From Paenibacillus_G sp049942825 (GTDB taxonomy: Bacteria > Bacillota > Bacilli > Paenibacillales > NBRC-103111), in NCBI RefSeq assembly GCF_049942825.1, contig NZ_CP187970.1, positions 4,712,001-4,776,000 of the forward strand: a stretch of 64,000 nucleotides of DNA, read 5' to 3'. The translations under genes and the position numbers were made by a program. This document shows, piece after piece, positions 59,722-64,000 of the stretch. The notes beneath the pieces are model-generated. The model did no database searches. It saw only the letters and a program-made list of their open reading frames with translations, and was not told the origin of the DNA. The stretch's first letter is position 1, and each line of letters opens with the position of its first letter.

Positions 59722-60708
59722 ATGTCCATGTCCATTTACCGCAGCACTTATTCCACAACCACGGCTTCGAGCGATCAAACCCAGCCCATCGAGGGACAGC
59801 ATCACCACCGCCGGCACCAGGGATCGGTTGACGGAGCCGCAGATGGGCCGGTCAAGCAGGTTGATTCCCTGGAACTCAGCGCCGAGATGTCCGACTACTT
59901 GGCCGGGTACGTGAACCGTACGCCTGTGTCCACCGGCACCTACAGTGCAGAATCGACGGAGCTGACATCGGAGCAAAAGCTTCAAATCACCATGAAGCGC
60001 ATGGCACCGCCGCCATGGATGATGGCCGGTGCACAGCAGGCGGAAACCGAAAATACATATGCCGATACCGGGCTCACAGTGGAGGAGCAGCGGTCCATGC
60101 TAGCCGAGATACAGAGCAGGCTTGACGCCTTGGCTTCGGCACTCGCAGAAAAGAACACAACCGCAGCGGGTGCCGGTTCCCCCCTGGCGTCACTGCAGGA
60201 AGAGCTGGGCGGATTGGACCTCTCCAAAGCGACGGATGAAGAGATAGGCGAGGCGTTCGAGGAGATCATGGGGATAATCGCCGAATCCCGTCCGCCGCAG
60301 CCCGAAAGAGACCGACCTCTGCCTGCGCCGGCGGACAGCAGCGGCATCCCCTCGATGCTCAGAGGCCTGGGCGGGATTGCACCGCCTTTCGCTTGGGGAC
60401 AGCAGAGCGGCCCGGCGTCTTCGGAGCCCTTGGAAGGCAGCACCGGAAGCAGCCCGCCCGAGCTGACCGCCGACCAGAAGAAAAGCATTTTGACGGAGCT
60501 CACTGAACTCCTCCAGGAGTTGGAGCCTCCCGCCGAGGAGGAGTCTGCGGGAAATGATGAGAACCGCACCGGAGACCATCCACTTCCTGCACTAGAGGAG
60601 GAACTGCAAAGCTATGATGCTTCCTCGGCTTCGGACGAGGAGATCTCCGCGTTATTCGATGAGATCTCGCAGCTGCTTCAGCCGTACCTTCTACCGCCGA
60701 GCCGATAA
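59722..60708 (+). CDS. Acidic repeat protein of unknown function (328 aa)
   Basis: Soluble, strongly acidic, Pro/Ser/Glu-rich. N-terminal ~45 residues are Ser/Thr-rich with HHHRRH. An internal duplication is clear: LTVEEQRSMLAEIQSRLDAL then LQEELGGLDLSKATDEEIGEAFEEIMGII (~115-195), and LTADQKKSILTELTELLQEL then LEEELQSYDASSASDEEISALFDEISQLL (~255-320). Each unit predicts two amphipathic helices joined by a disordered linker. GAGGAGA sits 8 bases before ATG 59722; TTG 59698 lies upstream. No signal peptide or known domain. Confidence 0.7.
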   Translation: MSMSIYRSTYSTTTASSDQTQPIEGQHHHRRHQGSVDGAADGPVKQVDSLELSAEMSDYLAGYVNRTPVSTGTYSAESTELTSEQKLQITMKRMAPPPWMMAGAQQAETENTYADTGLTVEEQRSMLAEIQSRLDALASALAEKNTTAAGAGSPLASLQEELGGLDLSKATDEEIGEAFEEIMGIIAESRPPQPERDRPLPAPADSSGIPSMLRGLGGIAPPFAWGQQSGPASSEPLEGSTGSSPPELTADQKKSILTELTELLQELEPPAEEESAGNDENRTGDHPLPALEEELQSYDASSASDEEISALFDEISQLLQPYLLPPSR

Positions 60709-60776
60709 TCTTCACCAACACAATGGTGGCCGCCTTTCTAAAACATGCCAGTATCAGCGAATACTCCTGCAGCGGC

Positions 60777-60813
60777 AAAAAAACAAACAGCCGGGACCCA
60801 AAGTCCCGGCTGT
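60777..60813 (-). terminator. Terminator of a minus-strand membrane-protein gene
   Basis: Perfect stem ACAGCCGGGAC / GTCCCGGCTGT with AAAAAAACAAA on the left, reading as a T-run on the minus strand; also between convergent genes. Confidence 0.8.
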
Positions 60814-60914
60814 TCCATGCGGCTGCGCCTACGTATCCTTCTGCAGCGGAGCACCGTCTCGTTTGATGAGCCTTACCCATTTTTGTTGCATCCATCTTAC
60901 TAGGCATGAGGCAA

Positions 60915-61259
60915 TCAGGAGAAGCGGATCCCCGAAGGGGACCATCTCGCATACAAGATGACTCCAATCGTCCCAAGCAGATAGAGCACCATGAAGAACA
61001 GGAACAGCCAAAGAGACGCCCTGCAGTAATTTTTCCGGTTCACATTCGACGTTTTGCCGAAGACCCACACGAGCAGCATGATGAGATTGATGACAGGCAG
61101 AGCCAGAATAAACTGCGTCACCACCCAGTCCTTTACCGTCATCGGCCTTTCCGTCGGATGGACGTAATCCCAGAATCCGGGATGTGGCGGACGTCCTTTC
61201 GGCTGCGGCGAGGATGGATAAGGGGTGCTGTTCTGCGCTGTCGTCGGTGTTCCGTTCAC
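60915..61259 (-). CDS. Hypothetical two-helix membrane protein (114 aa)
   Basis: Proline/serine-rich cytoplasmic N-terminus (TPYPSSPQPKGRPPHPGF), then the segment VKDWVVTQFILALPVINLIML (TM1), a short loop with KTSNVNRKNYCRASLW, and TM2 (LFLFFMVLYLLGTIGVILYA). Small proteins with this WVVTQFILxIPxVNIIMLFVWAFG-like pattern are widespread in Firmicutes with no known function. GTG 61259 has no clear ribosome binding site, so the start is uncertain. Has its own terminator. Confidence 0.65.
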   Translation of the reverse strand: MNGTPTTAQNSTPYPSSPQPKGRPPHPGFWDYVHPTERPMTVKDWVVTQFILALPVINLIMLLVWVFGKTSNVNRKNYCRASLWLFLFFMVLYLLGTIGVILYARWSPSGIRFS

Positions 61260-61331
61260 TGAGTTGATTTTTTGACTACAGGATTACGGCACAAGAGGAA
61301 AAATTGGGCTCGACATCATTCTCGGCATGTC

Positions 61332-61598
61332 TCAGCTGAAGATGCCGCCGATCAGCTCCCCGATGGCTTCGCCTACCGTGTCCAGGGCTTTCTCTGCCGC
61401 CTCGCCGACCGACTCGGCCGCCGTACCCGCGGCATTCACGACCTCTGTGGCAGCCGATACCAGAAGATCGCCGCCCGACACCAGAGCTTCACCGACCACA
61501 TGGAGCAGCTCATCCGCAAAGTTCTCCTCCTGCTTCTCTTCCCGCTTCTCCTCGCTGACCCCCTGAAGCTCATCGGCTCCGAATTCTTCCCTGTTCAT
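61332..61598 (-). CDS. Small acidic amphipathic protein (88 aa)
   Basis: A charged N-terminal third (VSEEKREEKQEENFADELL) is followed by a long Ala/Gly/Val-rich helix with regular acidic positions (VSAATEVVNAAGTAAESVG, EKALDTVGEAIGELIGG). This resembles amphipathic membrane- or surface-associating helices. CAGGGGGA is 8 bases from ATG 61598. Family not recognised; neighbouring genes are sporulation-related, which makes a spore role possible but unproven. Confidence 0.55.
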   Translation of the reverse strand: MNREEFGADELQGVSEEKREEKQEENFADELLHVVGEALVSGGDLLVSAATEVVNAAGTAAESVGEAAEKALDTVGEAIGELIGGIFS

Positions 61599-61722
61599 AT
61601 GCCCATTCCCCCTGACCTCAACTATTCTAACCGATAATACGAGTCTGACCGGCAGAATGTTTCAAAGCCGCGCCTCTGCTCCACTAGATCGGCAGAGTCC
61701 TAAGAAGAACAGAGCTGGAACG

Positions 61723-61753
61723 GTATATTCCCCTATAGAAAATGGACATACAT
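61723..61753 (+). promoter_or_regulatory. Possible sigma-F-type promoter
   Basis: GTATA (61723-61727), 16-base spacer, then GGACATACAT (61744-61753), which fits the sigma-F pattern GywTA-N16-GgnrAnAnTw with two mismatches. It lies 30 bases before the RsfA-like ATG; rsfA is prespore-expressed in B. subtilis. Confidence 0.35.
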
Positions 61754-61783
61754 GTAAATATACTTTCGACATGGGGTGTTAAC

Positions 61784-62335
61784 ATGAATGAACGCAAGGA
61801 TTGTTGGAAGCCTCAAGAGGACCGTCTCCTCGCCGAGGTCATCCTGGAGCATATCCGCTGCGGAAGTACGCAGCTCGCCGCCTTCGAGGAAGTAGGAGAG
61901 AAGCTCGCCCGGACGGCTGCCGCCTGCGGCTTCCGCTGGAATGCCGTCGTCCGGCACAGCTGCCTGGCTGCGATCAAGAAGGCCAAGCTCGACCGTAAAG
62001 CGATGAAGCAGGCCAAGCATCCGCGGCCGATCCGGCTGGAACGGTCGATGGCAGGGGGCTGGAGCCTGGAGCGCGCCGACACGGTCATCGACCAGATTCG
62101 AGGCAGTCTCGTCAGGTCGGAGGAGCTGGCCGTGCGGGTGAAGCACCTGGAGGAGGAGCTGGAGGCCAAGAACCGCCGCATTCACGAGCTGGAAGAACAG
62201 CTGCTGCTCACAGGCAGCATCAGCTCCTCGGATTCGTCTTTGAGCGAGGATTTCAAAAAAATGCTGAAGCTGCTTGATAGAGCCCGCTTATCCGGCCTGC
62301 TTACCGACAATTTTGAGCAGTCGCAGATCTCTTAA
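61784..62335 (+). CDS. RsfA-like prespore transcriptional regulator
   Basis: 183 residues. The N-terminal ~60 residues have the Myb-like signature of RsfA/YlbO: CWKPQEDRLLAEVILEHIR, STQLAAFEEVGEKLARTAAA and CGFRWNAVVRHSC. A C-terminal coiled coil follows (ELAVRVKHLEEELEAKNRRI), then a serine-rich tail. RsfA tunes sigma-F-dependent genes in the forespore of B. subtilis. ATG 61784 has only a weak GGGG ribosome binding site; the frame opens from 61742. Adjacent to a SASP gene. Confidence 0.87.
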   Translation: MNERKDCWKPQEDRLLAEVILEHIRCGSTQLAAFEEVGEKLARTAAACGFRWNAVVRHSCLAAIKKAKLDRKAMKQAKHPRPIRLERSMAGGWSLERADTVIDQIRGSLVRSEELAVRVKHLEEELEAKNRRIHELEEQLLLTGSISSSDSSLSEDFKKMLKLLDRARLSGLLTDNFEQSQIS

Positions 62336-62383
62336 AGCTCTGTAACTCATGTGGATCTTTTTCAAAGAAAAGTAAGATTCGCA

Positions 62384-62414
62384 TGAATACGATATCAAAG
62401 ACGATGACATACTA
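62384..62414 (+). promoter_or_regulatory. Sigma-G promoter of the SASP gene
   Basis: TGAATA (62384-62389), 18-base spacer, CATACTA (62408-62414): both boxes match the sigma-G consensus. It lies 30 bases upstream of the SASP start. Confidence 0.88.
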
Positions 62415-62444
62415 GCTTTACACCTCAACGAAAGGATGATGATC

Positions 62445-62666
62445 ATGGCTAACAGAAGAAGCAGCAACACCTTGGTTGTTCAGCAAGCTCAACAAGCATT
62501 GGATCAGCTGAAGTATGAGGTCGCACAAGAATTAGGAATCCAAATCCCGCAGGACGGTTACTACGGCTACATGGCAACCCGTGATACGGGCGCGATCGGG
62601 GGTCACATTACACGCCGTCTCGTGCAGATTGCCGAGCAGCAGCTGAGCGGCCGCTCGTTCCGTTAA
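62445..62666 (+). CDS. Small acid-soluble spore protein, alpha/beta type
   Basis: 73-residue forespore DNA-binding protein. Conserved features: QALDQLKYEVAQELGI, which carries the Gpr protease cleavage site, and the C-terminal GAIGGHITRRLVQIAEQQL that contacts DNA. It saturates spore DNA, protecting it from UV and heat, and is degraded on germination. Four-codon cluster ATG ATG ATC ATG; the last (62445) gives MANRRSSN and best spacing to AAGGA. Monocistronic with sigma-G promoter and terminator. Confidence 0.95.
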   Translation: MANRRSSNTLVVQQAQQALDQLKYEVAQELGIQIPQDGYYGYMATRDTGAIGGHITRRLVQIAEQQLSGRSFR

Positions 62667-62710
62667 TTGACGGATCTTCGCCTTCAGCCCGTTCACTATA
62701 GGAAGATAGC

Positions 62711-62750
62711 AAAAAGGGACTTCTCCGCCATAACGGGGAAGTCCCTTTCG
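62711..62750. terminator. Bidirectional terminator
   Basis: Stem AAAGGGACTTC / GAAGTCCCTTT with AAAAA on the left and TTATTT on the right; ends the SASP gene and the convergent TPR-like gene. Confidence 0.85.
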
Positions 62751-62769
62751 TTATTTCCCGCAGCGGAAT

Positions 62770-64000
62770 TCACTGCCGCCGGCCAGCTGGCCCCTGCCCG
62801 CCCCGAAGCGTTACTCCGAGCGGCTCCAGCAGGCGGCGGGCCTCCGCCGCACAGCTCGCCTGAGCGGGATCCGCAGGCTCCAGCCGCCGGGCGGCCTCCA
62901 AGTAAGCGCGCCCCTCCTCATAAGGCATCGCGGCCCGCTTCGCCTGCGTCCAGCTGTTTTTCCATGCCTGCCTGGCCTTGCCCGCCCTCCCTTCCATCCA
63001 GGCTAAGGCTCCTCTGTATAAGGACAGCCGCGGCCTTGCAATAGGGAAAATGCGGGCGAAGGACTTCAGCGATTTCAACGCCTGCTGCAGCTCAGCTTTC
63101 TGTGATTCCTCCCTGCCCCGGATCCACAACTCCAGGAATACCTCGACGAGCAGCGCATAGCTGTCATACGAGTAGTACGTGGTCGGCGCGGAGCTCCCGA
63201 TGTAAGCGAGACCCTGCCGGGCGTACCGCTGTGCCGCATCCGCCCTCCCTGACTTCAAGCTGGCGAAGGCAAGCAGGCAGTACACCCGGATCTCCTCCGT
63301 GCGCCCAATGTTGACGGGAACAAGCGACTCCGCCTCCTGCAGCAGCTGCACCGCCTCGCCGGTCCGCTCCAGATAGAGCAGGCTCTCCGCCTGAGCGAGC
63401 AGCCCCCAGGACTTGGCCTGCGCGTTGCCGCTCCGCCGGCCCGAATCGTAGATGCCCTTCGCCCGCTTCAGGCTTTCGCCAAAATCCGCGTTATGATACA
63501 TCAGCACTTTGACATACAAGTAGGAAGCGGCTTCCCAATACCTGCGGTCTCCCATCCTGTCATAGATCGCTATGGCGTCCAGGGCAAATTCCTCGGCATC
63601 CTTCCATTCACCGATACCGATGTGATACAGGGACAAGTCCATCGCCACCCACGCCCGGGCCGTCGGATCCTGAAGCTTAGCCGCCACCTCCAGCGCCTGC
63701 TTGCGGTAGGCGCCGGCAAGCGGATACATGGTCATGATCCCTGCCGTCACACACATATTGCCGGTAATCTGGGCCAGTCCCGTCGAAGGGCCCGCTGCTT
63801 CAGCAAGATTCAGGCCATGCAGCGAATGATACAGGTTATCGATCGGCTTGTTGACAAAGAAGCTGATCTCCGACAGCCGGAAGTAGCAGCGTGAGAGTTC
63901 ATTAAGCTTCTCGCTGCGGCTCGACAGCCGGCCGATAAAGAAAGACGGGCGTGCACGATGCAGCAGCTGGCGGGTCAGCTGCCACGCCACATGCCAGGCG
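62770..64000 (-). CDS. TPR-like regulatory protein, C-terminal part (partial)
   Basis: At least 410 residues, open to the right window edge. The sequence is a chain of helical hairpins of TPR type: YRKQALEVAAKLQDPTARAW, EFALDAIAIYDRMGDRRYWE, AKSWGLLAQAESLLYLERTG, IRVYCLLAFASLKSGRADAA, RAYLEAARRLEPADPAQAS. Such alpha-solenoids form the C-terminal half of large signalling proteins with kinase, AAA-ATPase or cyclase N-termini; the upstream part is outside the window, so the type cannot be fixed. Internal GTG at 63990 is probably not the start because coding text continues beyond it. Confidence 0.75.
   Translation of the reverse strand, partial: AWHVAWQLTRQLLHRARPSFFIGRLSSRSEKLNELSRCYFRLSEISFFVNKPIDNLYHSLHGLNLAEAAGPSTGLAQITGNMCVTAGIMTMYPLAGAYRKQALEVAAKLQDPTARAWVAMDLSLYHIGIGEWKDAEEFALDAIAIYDRMGDRRYWEAASYLYVKVLMYHNADFGESLKRAKGIYDSGRRSGNAQAKSWGLLAQAESLLYLERTGEAVQLLQEAESLVPVNIGRTEEIRVYCLLAFASLKSGRADAAQRYARQGLAYIGSSAPTTYYSYDSYALLVEVFLELWIRGREESQKAELQQALKSLKSFARIFPIARPRLSLYRGALAWMEGRAGKARQAWKNSWTQAKRAAMPYEEGRAYLEAARRLEPADPAQASCAAEARRLLEPLGVTLRGGQGPAGRRQ

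Noticed and set aside
1..64000. CRISPR arrays, tRNA/rRNA genes, insertion sequences, prophage genes
   Set aside because: None seen: no regularly spaced direct repeats, no cloverleaf or rRNA signature noticed, and no transposase, integrase or phage structural protein among the translated frames.

Overview
The window looks like the chromosome of a high-GC, endospore-forming, plant-polysaccharide-degrading member of the Paenibacillaceae, most likely Paenibacillus or a close relative. Reasons: strong AGGAGG-type ribosome binding sites; a GerA/GerB/GerC germinant-receptor operon; an alpha/beta SASP gene with a near-consensus sigma-G promoter; an RsfA-like prespore regulator; a YheC/YheD-type ATP-grasp protein; a collagen-like exosporium-type protein; a YesM/YesN-type two-component system; and several hemicellulases. 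I saw no rRNA, tRNA, CRISPR array, phage or insertion sequence.

Layout. 1-8 kb: a YesM/YesN-like two-component pair (its regulator cut by the window edge), a divergent secreted GH10 xylanase, an atypical PRPP synthetase, a GH127 beta-L-arabinofuranosidase and an AraC regulator. 8-18 kb: a MocR regulator with a divergent EamA exporter, a frameshifted GH26 gene, L-serine dehydratase (two subunits), an iron-regulated PepSY membrane protein behind Fur boxes, and an aldo/keto reductase. 18.4-26.5 kb: a seven-gene minus-strand glycan operon. It holds a three-enzyme UDP-sugar module (4,6-dehydratase, RmlD-like reductase, 2-epimerase) that fits UDP-L-RhaNAc/L-QuiNAc synthesis, followed by four glycosyltransferase genes, one fused to a methyltransferase and one with an extreme basic tail. 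26.6-33.4 kb: spore-surface and germination genes, including a beta-rich surface-type protein, a collagen-like protein, a YheC/D-like ATP-grasp, and gerA-gerB-gerC plus a 54-residue membrane microprotein.

33.4-51.2 kb is the most unusual part. A secreted protein made of two gamma-carbonic-anhydrase-like domains stands beside a CDP-glucose 4,6-dehydratase gene. Converging on these is a ~15 kb, 14-gene minus-strand operon with two acyl carrier proteins, two ATP-grasp ligases, a PLP decarboxylase, a BtrH-like acyltransferase, a radical SAM/SPASM enzyme, a Gfo/Idh/MocA oxidoreductase, a GT-B glycosyltransferase, glucose-1-phosphate cytidylyltransferase, a three-gene ABC exporter and a large alpha/beta hydrolase. 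The ACP/ATP-grasp/decarboxylase/BtrH set is the logic used in butirosin biosynthesis to build an amino acyl side chain on a carrier protein and transfer it to an aminoglycoside. Here it is combined with CDP-deoxysugar supply and export, so I infer an undescribed amino-acylated glycoside pathway. The product is unknown.

51.4-64 kb: a secreted GH43 arabinanase with a LamG-like domain, a class C beta-lactamase-like hydrolase, a GH8 Rex-type exo-oligoxylanase, a UbiD-family decarboxylase, a gene broken at a run of eight G, several small unknown proteins, an RsfA-like regulator, a SASP gene and a truncated TPR-like protein. GH10, GH8, GH43, GH127 and (broken) GH26 together indicate arabinoxylan/arabinan/mannan use; two cre-like sites suggest CcpA control of at least the GH10 and GH43 genes.
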